The notes beneath the pieces were generated by a model. That model saw only the letters and a list, made by a program, of their open reading frames with translations, did no database searches and was not told the DNA's origin. A stretch of 64,000 nt of DNA from Colius striatus. Taxonomy: Eukaryota > Chordata > Aves > Coliiformes > Coliidae. The position numbers and the translations under genes were made by a program. Numbering within the stretch: position 1 is the stretch's first letter; every line of letters begins with the position of its first letter. The stretch covers positions 78,622,367 through 78,686,366 of the forward strand of contig NC_084760.1 in assembly GCF_028858725.1 (NCBI RefSeq). Reading direction: 5' to 3'. This document shows, piece after piece, positions 34,101 through 43,600 of this stretch.

Positions 34101-36661
34101 TCAAGGGGCATACCGCGGCTATCCTACACTGGCCGAGACGACCGGCACTTTGTGCCCACGGGACTCTACATCGTACGGACTGTGAATGGTAGGAAGAGAG
34201 TCTTTTCTCTTACTTAACTTTGTATCTTGGACTAAGAAGTATTGACTGGTCTCCTTCCCGCTATAACTTGGTAAAAAAAAATAATGGGAGTGGTCCAGTG
34301 GCTAGAGATTGACTGTTTGCATGTAAGATAAGGTTTTGGGTGTTGATATGAGAGAGGTTTTTCTGTTGTGAGTTGATTAGCTATTGTGTGAGCAATTCCA
34401 TTTATTTACGAGACCGATGACTTACTATTTCTAATGAGACAGCTTTTTTATGAAAAATTACAATTTTCCAGAGGAACAGTACATGGAAATATCCTGTTTG
34501 GAGTGTCAGCTTTTAAATGCAAGAAGGGAGTTTTCTCAGTGAATAGAGAACAGCTCAGGAAGCAGGTTGTCGTAGGGAAGAAAGGAAAAAGGAGTAAGAG
34601 AAGAATCACAATTGTTCTTACAGATTCCTCTTCCCTGCTGGTACTATAAGTGTGTTTATACTGTGCTTTTTTCCCCCCTTTCTGTTTTCTCTCTGATCCC
34701 TCTGACTCTTCTGCAAGATCCTTGGACAATGGCATACAGCAAAAACTCCAAGAGGAAATTCTTCTTCAACAAAATGACCAAGCAATCTACCTACGACCTC
34801 CCATCTGACTCCATTGCACCCTTTCAGTGAGTACAAGGCAGAGCTGAGGCTATGGAAGGGTAGCTCTGTGTGAGTTTGTCTATGTGGGTGTTTGGAAGGG
34901 AGTTCAGGGGTGCTATGCTGTGTTCTTGCAGTTGTTTGCACTGCAAGCACAGCTGGGTCACGCCAGCAGGGTGTGCTGGAGAAGCTGGCACCTTCTCAGA
35001 CTTTCAGGAAACAGATGATCTGGATTCGTGGGTGTTTTCAGTTAGTCACTATGAACAGTGCACACCTTGCAACTTTGTTGTCCTGTCTGCAACAGAGTAC
35101 AAGCTACTGAACCTCCCTGCACACAGGGAAATGGCCCAGCAACTGTAATTTGCTGCACCTTCCTATTTTAAGATACTTGGAAGTTGCTATTTTAAAAGTA
35201 CATCCCAGTTTTTTTAGCCCAGGCTCTGGAATAAGCTCTCGCTACCTGGGAGCTGTTTAAAAAGGGGGGGGGGGGGGGAAGCAGCAGCTCTATGGGAAAG
35301 GTTGGAGTGGTTTGTTATGGGACAGTCGTTAATACTGTGGCTGCTGAACCCATCTGTATTGACTACTAGGCTAAATACTTTTAAGTAGGTCCTAAGTACA
35401 GCAAATATGAGAGCTCAGGGACGGTGGGTAGAGGTGTTCTGCACACCCTGGCCTTGGTCTCCACTGCCACTACCCAGGACTGTGCCTCTGAGCAAAAGCT
35501 GATATGAAATGGGGCTCCTGCTCTCCTGCCTTTGAATCTCCTTACCTACCTTACAGCAGTGTTCCTAAGAAGTGCTTAATCAGTGTGCTTAAGCTTTCCT
35601 TAACCAGTTAAATGTAAGATAGGGCTTAAAAAAGCAGGGTTTTTTTTCCTTCCATGTGTCAGGGTGGCTGTAGTTCTGCCTAAGTACTCTGGAGTAGGAG
35701 GAATTGGCTGAGGTGGAAGGAGCTGGTGTGAGACTGCAGAAGGGATGTGTTGTGTTGGGGTGAGTGAGTACTAATGTGTCTATAATTAGCCATTGACATG
35801 TGCTCTAGTCTCTCTGCTAATACCCCTTTGTTAGAACAGCAGCACTAAATGAGCTATGAATATTAAGTGTCAGTAATTGTACAAAACTGGAGGCTGCTGT
35901 GTCGGCAGTAATTAGTGGCTCTGTTTTCATTATGGCTGGGACTATGTTGATGCAATGAGGGAGGCCTGTGCATGATGGATGGAGCTGAGAGATGCCACTG
36001 TAGGACCAGAGCTCTGGCAGCCAAGTGAAGCTGGGTTCTTTCTCAGGAGGGGAGAGGCAGGATGATCCTGGCTGCTTTGGTACAGTGTGAAGTGCTGTTG
36101 GTTTGCAAAGCTCCATAGGACAACTACTATTGATTCTGGTAGCTTTGTGGCAAGCGATTAGATTGCTGCTGCTGCTGGAAGACTTGTCTAAATTCTTCAT
36201 TAAGGCCTTTCCATTGCCTGCAATGACAGTTTCATCCTCTCGAAAACTTGAGGGGAGCTATTTTTTCCCTAATGACCTGTCTCCTTTCAGCAAATAACTG
36301 AACCTTGAGTGAAGCTAGAATTAACAAGTTTGTTTCCATGGAAATCTCTTAGGCTTGGAAGTTGAGAAGTGAATGAATGCACTGGTCTTTTCCTAAGGCA
36401 CCTCTTAGGAACCTCTCCCTGTGGCTCCCATTGCAAGGGCAGCTGTCTCTGTAGTGGCAAGGATAATGGTGTTTTCCTTCCTCACCCCTCCCCTGCCAAA
36501 CTAATCTTGCTCTCCTGCTTGCCCACAGCGTCTGCCATTACAGCCGCCTCTTCTGGGAGTGGGAGGAAGGTGTCAAGGTTCACGACTCTCAGAAAAGGCA
36601 AGATCCAGAGAAGCTATCAAAGGAGGACGTCCTGTCTTTCATCCAAGCCCACTATCCCTAA
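13033..36661 (+). CDS. CMTR1: CMTR1, cap-specific mRNA (nucleoside-2'-O-)-methyltransferase 1, complete
   Basis: Spliced CDS: 13033-13162, 15489-15631, 17656-17814, 19230-19322, 19996-20067, 20720-20814, 20919-20991, 21183-21381, 23836-23954, 24192-24288, 25471-25603, 26139-26318, 26716-26772, 27738-27795, 29253-29321, 29496-29627, 30117-30239, 31287-31378, 32001-32069, 33444-33491, 34076-34188, 34718-34826, 36529-36661. The total is 2,496 nt (831 residues; human about 835), with every junction in phase. The enzyme methylates the ribose 2'-O of the first transcribed nucleotide of capped RNA (cap 1) in the nucleus. Visible parts: a bipartite basic NLS (residues 2-19), a G-patch (about 92-131), an RrmJ-type domain with SAM motif [10 protein letters not shown] (273-282) and catalytic K235, D360 and K400 (matching human K239, D364, K404), a guanylyltransferase-like region, and a C-terminal WW domain. 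No defect is seen; the gene looks intact. Confidence 0.97.
15489..15631 (+). CDS. CMTR1: CMTR1 exon 3: serine-rich linker
   Basis: A 143-nt exon with a run of serines then [10 protein letters not shown] and the conserved [18 protein letters not shown] leading to the G-patch. Donor GTAGGT at 15632, phase 0. Confidence 0.95.
17656..17814 (+). CDS. CMTR1: CMTR1 exon 4: G-patch
   Basis: This 53-codon exon encodes residues 92-144, starting [18 protein letters not shown], a G-patch with its regularly placed glycines. In human CMTR1 this domain binds the helicase DHX15 (established knowledge). Confidence 0.95.
19230..19322 (+). CDS. CMTR1: CMTR1 exon 5
   Basis: 31 codons ([20 protein letters not shown]..) between a TTTTCAG acceptor and a GTAATT donor; links the G-patch to the catalytic domain. 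Confidence 0.95.
19400..19865 (-). repeat. Old, degenerate CR1 fragment, antisense
   Basis: The stretch has recognisable antisense CR1 phrases, such as GCAGTGAGATCTCC and CTTTTTCTGGGCTTGCTCCAG, but is much diverged and its ends are uncertain. Confidence 0.5.
19996..20067 (+). CDS. CMTR1: CMTR1 exon 6
   Basis: 24 codons ([19 protein letters not shown]..), phase 0 at both ends, acceptor TTTGCAG and donor GTGAGT. Confidence 0.95.
20720..20814 (+). CDS. CMTR1: CMTR1 exon 7
   Basis: 95 nt encoding [20 protein letters not shown].. up to the split arginine codon completed at 20919; start of the RrmJ-type domain. Confidence 0.95.
20919..20991 (+). CDS. CMTR1: CMTR1 exon 8: catalytic Lys235
   Basis: Encodes [20 protein letters not shown]..; the lysine of AAMK is the first catalytic residue, aligned with human K239. 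Donor GTGAGG at 20992. Confidence 0.95.
21183..21381 (+). CDS. CMTR1: CMTR1 exon 9: SAM-binding motif
   Basis: 199 nt encoding residues 256-321 plus one base, with [14 protein letters not shown], the S-adenosylmethionine-binding loop, followed by [19 protein letters not shown]. Donor GTATGT. Confidence 0.95.
21727..22146 (-). repeat. CR1 LINE fragment, antisense, different subfamily
   Basis: It begins AGAATCATAGAATGGTTTGG and continues CTGCCATGGGCAGGGACACC, typical of an antisense CR1 of another subfamily than the other copies here. A second CACAGAATCACAGAAT stands inside it near 21844, suggesting a composite or rearranged copy. Confidence 0.88.
22298..22314. repeat. Perfect 17-bp inverted repeat
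   Basis: TGAATCACTGTGATTCA has 8-base arms and a 1-base centre, in CMTR1 intron sequence. It has a palindromic binding-site look but no function is assigned. Confidence 0.6.
23836..23954 (+). CDS. CMTR1: CMTR1 exon 10: catalytic Asp360
   Basis: Encodes [20 protein letters not shown].. to LMADG; D360 is the second catalytic residue. The donor GTTGGT at 23955 is weak (no A at +3 or +4), but it is the one that keeps ADGGFS intact with the next exon. Confidence 0.93.
24192..24288 (+). CDS. CMTR1: CMTR1 exon 11
   Basis: Encodes [20 protein letters not shown].. to RTG; acceptor TTTTCAG, donor GTATGT, phase 1 end. Confidence 0.95.
25471..25603 (+). CDS. CMTR1: CMTR1 exon 12: catalytic Lys400
   Basis: Encodes [20 protein letters not shown]..; the lysine of VCKTF is the third catalytic residue, aligned with human K404. 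Donor GTGAGA. Confidence 0.95.
26139..26318 (+). CDS. CMTR1: CMTR1 exon 13: end of methyltransferase domain
   Basis: 180 nt encoding [19 protein letters not shown].. and [14 protein letters not shown] content is higher than in the flanking introns. Donor GTGAGT splits an AAC codon. Confidence 0.95.
26716..26772 (+). CDS. CMTR1: CMTR1 exon 14
   Basis: 57 nt encoding [18 protein letters not shown] and a split threonine codon; acceptor TTTCAG, donor GTGAGT. Confidence 0.95.
27738..27795 (+). CDS. CMTR1: CMTR1 exon 15
   Basis: 58 nt encoding [19 protein letters not shown]; acceptor TTTCTCTAG, donor GTAAGT after a run of G. A CR1 element begins about 180 bases downstream in the intron. Confidence 0.95.
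27973..28775 (+). mobile_element. 5'-truncated CR1 LINE with part of the reverse transcriptase ORF
   Basis: This non-LTR retrotransposon copy lies in the sense direction in CMTR1 intron 15. An open frame of 154 codons (27997-28461) starts [14 protein letters not shown] and contains [18 protein letters not shown] and [16 protein letters not shown], the C-terminal end of the CR1 ORF2 product. A 3' non-coding part follows, ending at ATTCTATGATTCTATG (28759-28774). The endonuclease and most of the polymerase are missing, so the copy cannot move by itself. Confidence 0.95.
27997..28461 (+). pseudogene. CR1 ORF2 C-terminal remnant
   Basis: These 154 uninterrupted codons are the tail of the CR1 reverse transcriptase ORF. 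The fragment lacks the catalytic core and is only a truncated insert in a host intron. It has no promoter of its own. Confidence 0.85.
29253..29321 (+). CDS. CMTR1: CMTR1 exon 16
   Basis: 23 codons, [20 protein letters not shown].., acceptor TTTTCAG, donor GTGAGA. Confidence 0.95.
29496..29627 (+). CDS. CMTR1: CMTR1 exon 17: guanylyltransferase-like region
   Basis: 44 codons ([20 protein letters not shown]..), phase 0 at both ends; start of the catalytically inactive guanylyltransferase-like region known in the human protein. Confidence 0.95.
30117..30239 (+). CDS. CMTR1: CMTR1 exon 18
   Basis: 41 codons ([20 protein letters not shown]..). The frame is also open upstream, but the acceptor ATGCAG at 30111-30116 gives the conserved join GLG|KSQ. 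Confidence 0.95.
31287..31378 (+). CDS. CMTR1: CMTR1 exon 19
   Basis: 92 nt encoding [20 protein letters not shown].. to a split arginine codon; acceptor TTCCTAG, donor GTATGT. Confidence 0.95.
32001..32069 (+). CDS. CMTR1: CMTR1 exon 20
   Basis: 69 nt encoding [20 protein letters not shown].. with both end codons split; acceptor CATTCAG, donor GTGAGT. Confidence 0.95.
32988..33010 (+). repeat. (AAAAC)n simple repeat
   Basis: A short imperfect AAAAC tandem tract in the CMTR1 intron before the 48-nt exon. Confidence 0.7.
33444..33491 (+). CDS. CMTR1: CMTR1 exon 21 (microexon-like, 48 nt)
   Basis: 48 nt encoding [15 protein letters not shown] between CTGCAG and GTAAGA. Confidence 0.95.
34076..34188 (+). 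CDS. CMTR1: CMTR1 exon 22
   Basis: 113 nt encoding [20 protein letters not shown].. to TVN; acceptor GTTTAG, donor GTAGGA. Confidence 0.95.
34718..34826 (+). CDS. CMTR1: CMTR1 exon 23: WW domain
   Basis: 109 nt encoding [20 protein letters not shown].. and [11 protein letters not shown]. This is the C-terminal WW domain, which in the human protein binds the phosphorylated RNA polymerase II tail. Confidence 0.94.
35264..35278 (+). repeat. Homopolymer run of 15 G in last CMTR1 intron
   Basis: Fifteen G follow an A-rich stretch, 440 bases after the donor of the last intron. It is the second such run in the gene. Confidence 0.9.
36529..36661 (+). CDS. CMTR1: CMTR1 terminal coding exon
   Basis: 133 nt encoding [20 protein letters not shown].. 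and [13 protein letters not shown], then TAA at 36659-36661; acceptor GCCCACAG. Confidence 0.95.
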
Positions 36662-39020
36662 CCCTGCTCTCTTGAGGGGTGCAGGGGGGAGACTGAGCCC
36701 AGCTTGGATTCTTCAGGGACTGATGAGACTGGGGAGGCTCCACAGCTTCTATCCTTGTCTTCTCCAGAGCTGATTTCCCAGAGGTGCTGGAACCAGCAGG
36801 TGGTATGCAGAAGGCACAGGATGAGGCCCTGCCTTGGCAGCATATATAAGCATATGGCCTGGGTGGTGTTGCTGCTGGAGCACGGTGACTCCTGGAGCCA
36901 AGGCCTAACACCCTTCTGTCCTGGCCTGCTGCATGCCTGAGGCCAAGGGGCCAGCAGCTCTCATTCAAATGTTCAGCGAGGGCTGTGGACCTCTGTGTGC
37001 ATCAGAACTCTCTGGGCTTGTGCTTCCCTGGCAGTGTGGGAGGAGCAGAGCTGTGTTGGTGGCAGAGCTGGGCAGCAGCTCACTGAGGCTGCCTGCATCA
37101 TGGCTGTACCAGCTGTCTCCTTGCCCTTGGCCAAGGCCTACGCTACCCAGCAGAGTGTGTTCACTCATTGAGGAATGCTGGCTTTAGGATGCAAGTGTGT
37201 GTTCTTGTTTCCATCTTCAACACTTCTGCTTATCAAGGCACTTGGCTGACCACTGGCAATTCCTATGTGATGATATCCTGTTGGACAAAGGCTAACACAG
37301 GTGATGAGTAGAGTTCCTGGCACAGATTTGATGTGCCTGGTGCCAGGCCTTTCTCAGACCTCTGTGACAAGGATTTTTCCCCTTTCCAGGTCCTGAGCCA
37401 CAGCCTGAGGTTAGTTTGTGAATGTGTGTATGCCTCCCAGTACCCTGAGGCCAGGGTGTTGGGTTTCTTGGTACTCGACATTATTGCCCAGATCTTCAGG
37501 GAGTAAAGGGGATGTGGGGAGGCCTTTGGAGGAAATGATGGGAACGTCTGACAGGGCTTCAGTGACAACAGGTCTTGACTTTGACAATGTTAGTTAATCA
37601 GAAGAAATCCTGTCGCCTGACTGTACTCACAGGAAAGATTACCAGATTTTCCTTTTTAAATGTCAGAGTGGGCTCTGAAACTCTCCTGTATTTCATTTGG
37701 CCCTGGAGCTGCATTGGGGGTGAAGGCACAGGGCAGGGAAACTCTCAGCATGGTATTTGTGTGTTGACAGACTTCTCCATGCACTTCTGTGCTGGGCTCA
37801 AAGTTGTCTTCTGTTGCATGTTTTACCTTCACTTCTGGCTTCCATGGCACGTTTGCCAGGTCTTCCACATAAATCGGACGATAACACACAGTTGACTGCT
37901 TTAGGCCAAGAAGTAAAATTACTTTTGTTCTTGGCTTGTTTTTAAACACAGATTGGCAGTAGGGAGGAAACTATTTAGGAGTTGTCTGAACTGTGCCTTA
38001 AAGAAAGCTATAGTTCTAGAATCTGTAGCAGTTGTTTAGATTCTTCCTTCCTTCTCTCCACACCTGTATGTATGATTTGAACAAGCTGTATGTAGCAAGG
38101 CGTGGAAATTGTCACTTGTAGGTGCAGAGTGCCCTGCACCCCATCTGAAGAAGCCAGGAGGAGGATGGCATGTTGTAGAAGTCCTCTTCTGCCCTCTACG
38201 AATGATATCCTATGAGCAGGCTGTGCTCACTGAGCTTGGAGCACTTCCATGTCCTCATGAGCAAATTGTCTCCATCTAGTATTAATTCTCTAGGATTTGG
38301 TGTAAATGAAGTTAGGAGCCACAACCCCTTGCAGCAGAGGCAATCATCACTGCAGCACGGCAGCGCTGGTGAAGGAGCCACACAGGCCTCAGCATGGTCA
38401 GTGTTGGCGGCCCCTGAAGAGCCCAAGCAGGGGAGTGGCTTGAGGTCAGCTGGCAACTAGGTAGCCCCTACTATCCTGCAGGGAAGCTGTTCTGTTTCTT
38501 CTCAAGCTCTGGCCAAAGGTATAGTGGGTCAAAGCTTTTTTTTCCACTTGGGTGATTATTAGGCCCCAACCACGGTGAGGCCTACCACAGCAGCTGAAGG
38601 ACTGACATGCTGTTAACGCATCCCCTTGCTGACCTGTAGACCTGCTCTGCTCTCAAGCATCGGCAAAACATGTCTGAAAGACATGGTGGCCCTCCTCCCC
38701 CACCCCCAAAGAGCAAGAGGCCTACCACTGGCAGTTGTTTTGGCGAAGGCACTTCAATGAGGGACAAGGAGGAATCTCCCAGTGGACAGTTTCCAGGCCT
38801 GTGTGCAGTTGGCTTTTCACACCAACCAATAATGTGAGTTCTGGTGCTTCTTGGGCCTGCCAGTTCTGCTGCTCCCTCGGCCAGGCTCCTTGGGGAAGTG
38901 GTGTGCCCTCCACTGAGGGCCTTGGTGTCCTGCAGGCTGGCAGGCACAAAGGTGAGTAGAAGGAAGTACCCTGGGATGAGCATAGGCCTCTGAGGGTGCA
39001 ATAAAACCTGGCTAGCATGC
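36662..39020 (+). other. CMTR1: CMTR1 3'UTR (predicted)
   Basis: The stretch from the stop codon to just past the first AATAAA (39000-39005) has no recognisable coding exon or repeat. It is GC-richer than the introns. Length, about 2.3 kb, is plausible but unproven. Confidence 0.6.
39000..39005 (+). terminator. AATAAA, probable CMTR1 poly(A) signal
   Basis: First canonical AATAAA after the CMTR1 stop on the plus strand; a T/G-rich stretch (CTGTCTTTT) follows about 20 bases later, as expected downstream of a cleavage site. Confidence 0.6.
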
Positions 39021-39792
39021 AGGCTGTCTTTTATGAAGATACTGTCCGCTTACCCAGTTGCCTCCAGCTCCTCCCCTCCCAATTTTAATTTGCTTTTATT
39101 TTTATTTTTGATGCACTGAACCTTGACTGACTCCCCCTTGGAGAAGCCAAGCGTGAGCCTCCATGTTGCTTGCTTCCCTGCTGCAAGGTGAATGCAGAGG
39201 ACTCTGTTGGGAAGGGGGGTGAGGGAGGGAGTGTTTCTGTACATTTAATTGCACAGTGTACAGTTATGAAGCCATGTATCATCTTGTGTTGGCTTCTTTG
39301 TGTTCAACAGCTCTGGTACCAATACAGCCCCTTTAGCTCACAACTGTGCTCATTTACTTTGCTTCCCACAAATTTCTAGCCAGCAGTGTGTGTTAGTGTG
39401 GAGACAGAGAAATGCCTTGCACAGTTCAATTTCTAAAGCAGAGCCCTTTAAAAGGCTTTCCTCGCAAGTTAGAGCACACTGAGGGCTACCTAGTATATGT
39501 CATGGCCTCAGATGGAGAGGGGACTAGAGGGGATAGTCTCCAGCACTCCCCTCCAGCATGCTAGGCTGCTTTTCCACTCTAAGGAAGCAAATGCTCATGG
39601 AGATTCTAGGCCACACAAGAGTAGTAACTCTGCAGTGAGACCTGTCTGAGCAGGGTTAAGTGCCTAAGCCAGTCAAGGCTTACTGTGCTGCACTGTGTGC
39701 CAGCAGGGAGAGGGCGGGATGTCGGCAAAGCAGTGGCTGAGAGGCTGCTACACAATGGGGGAAAAATTAAAAATGGGAAGGTACAAGGTCTA

Positions 39793-39803
39793 TTTATTTT
39801 ATT
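39793..39803 (-). terminator. Tandem AATAAA on minus strand, candidate CCDC167 poly(A) signal
   Basis: The reverse complement reads two overlapping AATAAA hexamers, 735 bases beyond the CCDC167 stop. This would leave about 0.8 kb between the 3' ends of the two convergent genes. Confidence 0.45.
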
Positions 39804-40052
39804 GAAAGCCCTGCAGAAGCACTTCCAGCCCAGGGAGTTGAGAGTAAGTTGTCTTTTGCAAGTGGTGACTCAGAGGCGCAAAATGGCTACCAAGCTCTGC
39901 TGCACCTGAGGGGTATGTAGATCTCAAAGCCCAAGCACCCAGAGCCAAAGTTGGATGCTACTTGCATGCAGAAAAGAGATACCTACCTCCCCTCTAGTTT
40001 TGGGGAGCAGAGTTCCTTTGGTCCTGTAAATCAGTGGGGAGGAGGAAACATT

Positions 40053-40058
40053 TTTATT
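40053..40058 (-). terminator. AATAAA on minus strand, nearer candidate CCDC167 poly(A) signal
   Basis: TTTATT on the plus strand is AATAAA in the CCDC167 direction, 480 bases after its stop codon. Which of the two candidate signals is used cannot be told. Confidence 0.45.
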
Positions 40059-40537
40059 TAGCTCAGCTCTGGGAACCCATGGAGCTTTTAGGTCACAATA
40101 CCCAAGTTGTTATTTGATTCAAAGAGCTTAGTGTCCCTTCAGCTTATGGCCGAGTCCCAGGAACCAAGAAGAGGGTAAGTATTCTGACTGGGCTGGGCAG
40201 AGAGCGTGGGGCCGTCCTTGTTTCCTCCTGATGAGGCAGAAGGTATTGCCTTCCTGCAGCAGGCTGGGTGGTCTTGAGCAGGTTCTGAGTAGGAGAGCAC
40301 CACCTTGAGCTCTGCCTGACCTCATTTCCAACTGCAAGTGTGCTGTGAGTTCTGGTTTGTCTCCTGTCCCACTCAGTTCTCAAAGGAAAAAAATCTTTCC
40401 TACAACGAGGCTTGGAGAGGACAAACACATGTGAAATGCTGATCCTCATCCTTGAGGGAGGCACAGTGGAGAGAAGAGGAAGAGCTCCTCGCTTGCAGCA
40501 GAGTCATTTGGTCAGCAGAGAGAATTCTTGAGTGCAA

Positions 40538-40641
40538 TCACATTGTCCAGCAGGTGTAAATAAGAGCAATCAGCAACCCCATGGCCACAGCAAGGGCAGC
40601 ATTCTTTCGGTTTTCCTTTCGAAGCACACGAAGCTCTTTCT
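40538..40641 (-). CDS. CCDC167: CCDC167 terminal exon: membrane anchor
   Basis: 104 nt encoding EKELRVLRKENRKNAALAVA.. to YTCWTM and TGA. Residues 77-93 form the single hydrophobic segment. Acceptor TTTCCCAG on the minus strand. Confidence 0.95.
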
Positions 40642-43600
40642 CTGGGAAACAAACAAAAGCCTGGTCTGTGAATGTTCTTTGTGTTGCAGCTCCCTCTCCA
40701 TTCAAAACTGCCTGAGAAGCACAATGCTACTTCTGCCACAGGCAACTCTTTCAAGAGGAGTATGTAAAGCTGCCCATTGTCAAGTGTGCTGAACAAGAAG
40801 TACACTAGTAGGCACCCTTTCATTTGCTAACTCTCAGCCTGATGATCTCAGTGGCTGTGCTTGGGACTACTTCAGTGCCAGATCCCTTCTTGTTTGCAGA
40901 TTACTTTGATCTGGGGACCCTACTGAGGACAGAACAGGTCATTAGAGTAATTGCTTGTTCCCTAAAAGAATGAAGAAGAAAGGGCAGTGAGCTATTTCTA
41001 CCATCTTCTAGATGTAACAGCCTGGTACCTTTTCCTAATGCTTAAGTTTACCTCAATGCAACTGCAGCCACCTTTTAATGTTGCAGAATCTGGGTTTCCC
41101 TGTGTACCATAAGGATCTGACTGCAGAACAGGTCTGAACCTGAACACTGATTCTGGTAGGGTCTGCAGCTCTTTTAGAGACAGGTCACTCTCCTTGGCCC
41201 TGGTTTACAAAAGAATAAACACAGATGCAGAAGAGGAAGAAAGTGGCCACAAAAGGTATGGAGTCCTACTGATCTCCACTTCTGTTCCCTTTACCAAAGA
41301 GGAGAACCCCATTCTCACAAGTTCTGTTACATGAGACTTTGCTGATGGTAGAGCCAACAAGGGAAGCCTACAGCATTACACCTTGTCCTGCAAAATAATT
41401 ACAGCTGTTTGGCTGTGGCAGGCTGGCTGCAGACTGTCTCCAGCATGAGAATGCTCTCACTGCTGAATTCAGCTGCAGTGATTGCACAGGTACTGCCTCT
41501 ACTATTTGCACCAGCAGCCTCCAGCGGGAATGCCCTGGTGCTCCAGGTTCCCAAACTGGTGTTGGTATCAAAAGAGGCTTTTAGCTGCTCTTTCTCGCCC
41601 CACTCTTCACATCTTACATGCATTCTGAGAGTAAACTGCTTGATTCTGCAAGGCTAGAGAGGAGATGGTGGTGGCAGGTCCAATCACTTCAAACGCAGCA
41701 GTGCCAGCTTAAACCCATGGAGCAATGCCAGTGTCAGCAACTGCAGTTCATGGCCTCGAATGGGTCAGTTGGAATAAGCAGAGACTTCATCAGAGGCCGT
41801 AGCAGTGATCCAAAAAGCCCATGTGCACAATCACTGTTTTCCCCCTGGAGGAACAGTTGTCACCTTTAGGTGAGGCTGTTGCTGCTGGCAGTGATGACTG
41901 ACTGCTGGTAAAAAGGTGGCAGCCATGTGTAGAGTCTGATGCCATCTCTAGTGGTAGGCCCTTAGGGAACAGCTTCAAGTCTCTTTAAAATAACCATTAG
42001 TCTTCTGGAAACAGTCACGGAATCATACTCATACTCTCTGGGACTAAAAGAACACATGTGCTTTTTTCTAGCCCCTGTGTGAGCTCTGGTGCTTGCACTG
42101 CTGCAGGGTGCTGCCAAGCAGTTAACATGCTGATCGACACCAGAAGCCTGAAGACACGCAAAGCGGCATCCCTAACAGCATGGAAGGGCTGTCAAGCGTG
42201 CTGTAGCTCAGAGGGACTCTCACTTTAGCTGTCCACAGGAGGACTTGCAGCAGGAAACACTCCCGCTCTCTGGAATTGCAGGGAGCACATGAGTGTGAAT
42301 CCCTACACTCGTGTGCTCAACAGCCCCAGAAACCGATGCAGTGAAAACCTTCCCCAAGGGAAGCATATACTTTGCTACACTCCAACTAGCACTTGCCAGC
42401 TTGCTTAGCAAGCCTCTGTTAAATAGAGGAGAAAAAAAACCAACCCAAGGAATGTTAAAAGCCAGCAGATGGACTTGAGCTAAGATTAGCGAAGCCTGGG
42501 AATCTGGGGTGTGTGAAAGGGCCATCTTTCCCCCCTCATTAGCTGATGCTTATTTTTTTTTTTGCCATGATAGCACAGCTCAAGAGGGAGGATCCAGACT
42601 CCTATTATAATACGCTGACTAGATTTCCCCTCAGTCTAGCTCCCTTTGGTTGAACCTAAATTCAAAGGCAGAAGTCAGAGGTGACGGAAGCTTGAAGACA
42701 AAGCTAAGCTGCAGCACTGATCCCATCCAGCCCAGAGGGACCATTTTTAATGAAGCTCTTACCATAGTTGTCAGCTTTGGTCATTAGTAAGTTTCTCTCT
42801 CTCTCCAGTGACTTTCTGTAATGAGAAGAGGAGTTCATTACCTGCAAGGCACAACACAGCCTATTTCTTTGCTTATATGATGGAAGAGAGACTGTCCCAC
42901 TCCCAGGGATATCTGCTCACAGAGTGAGTCCCTCGCCCTTTACTTGTGGAGAGGTGACAGTTTAGAAGCCCCTAGCTGTGCAAGAGAAGAGATAACTACA
43001 GTTTTAGATTATTTTTTCTTTCTCCCAAAGTTTCACATCTCTCCTTTTGGAACAGTGATGGGGCAGGGTCCCTACATGGTCTCTGCAGGATCCTGCCCCT
43101 CCAGCACATCTGCCTTAGTGCTGGAACACTTAATTCTTCTCACCAGTTGAACCTGGGATCCCTTTGTCAGAGGTATCCAATTTTCACGAATTAGGCAACT
43201 CAAGAAAGCAAGCTGAATCCAAGCCCAGTAACAACCAGTTAAACAACCTGTTCTTACAAGAGAAGACTCAGGATACTAACAACAAAGAGTAAGTCAGGCG
43301 AAGTGTCTTAAACTGCACAAGATGATTAATTAATAGACAGTTTAAAATATAAATGCAAACCAAACTGCCTGAAAGCAGCAGGGTTTCCATGACGGCAGTG
43401 AGGACGGGTCACTCCTTTCAGGCTGTGTGCATATAAACAAACATGCACTACCAAATTATCTCCTGGTTCAGAGCAGGCAGGAAGTGTAACAGGGTTTGTT
43501 GTTCCCCTTGGGGCAGAGCAAGAACCTGTAGCAGGAAAGAGATCCAAATCTCTCTGTACAGCTAGGGAGGGCAAGAAAGTGAGCTGCAGCAGCAGGAGGG

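Larger units (their letters stand above)
13163..36528 (+). other. CMTR1 introns
   Basis: The longer introns are 13163-15488, 15632-17655, 17815-19229, 19323-19995 (degenerate CR1), 20068-20719, 21382-23835 (CR1), 24289-25470, 26773-27737, 27796-29252 (CR1 with open frame), 30240-31286, 32070-33443, 33492-34075, 34189-34717 and 34827-36528 (15-G run). I recognise no RNA gene or extra coding exon in them. All use GT-AG ends. Confidence 0.8.
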
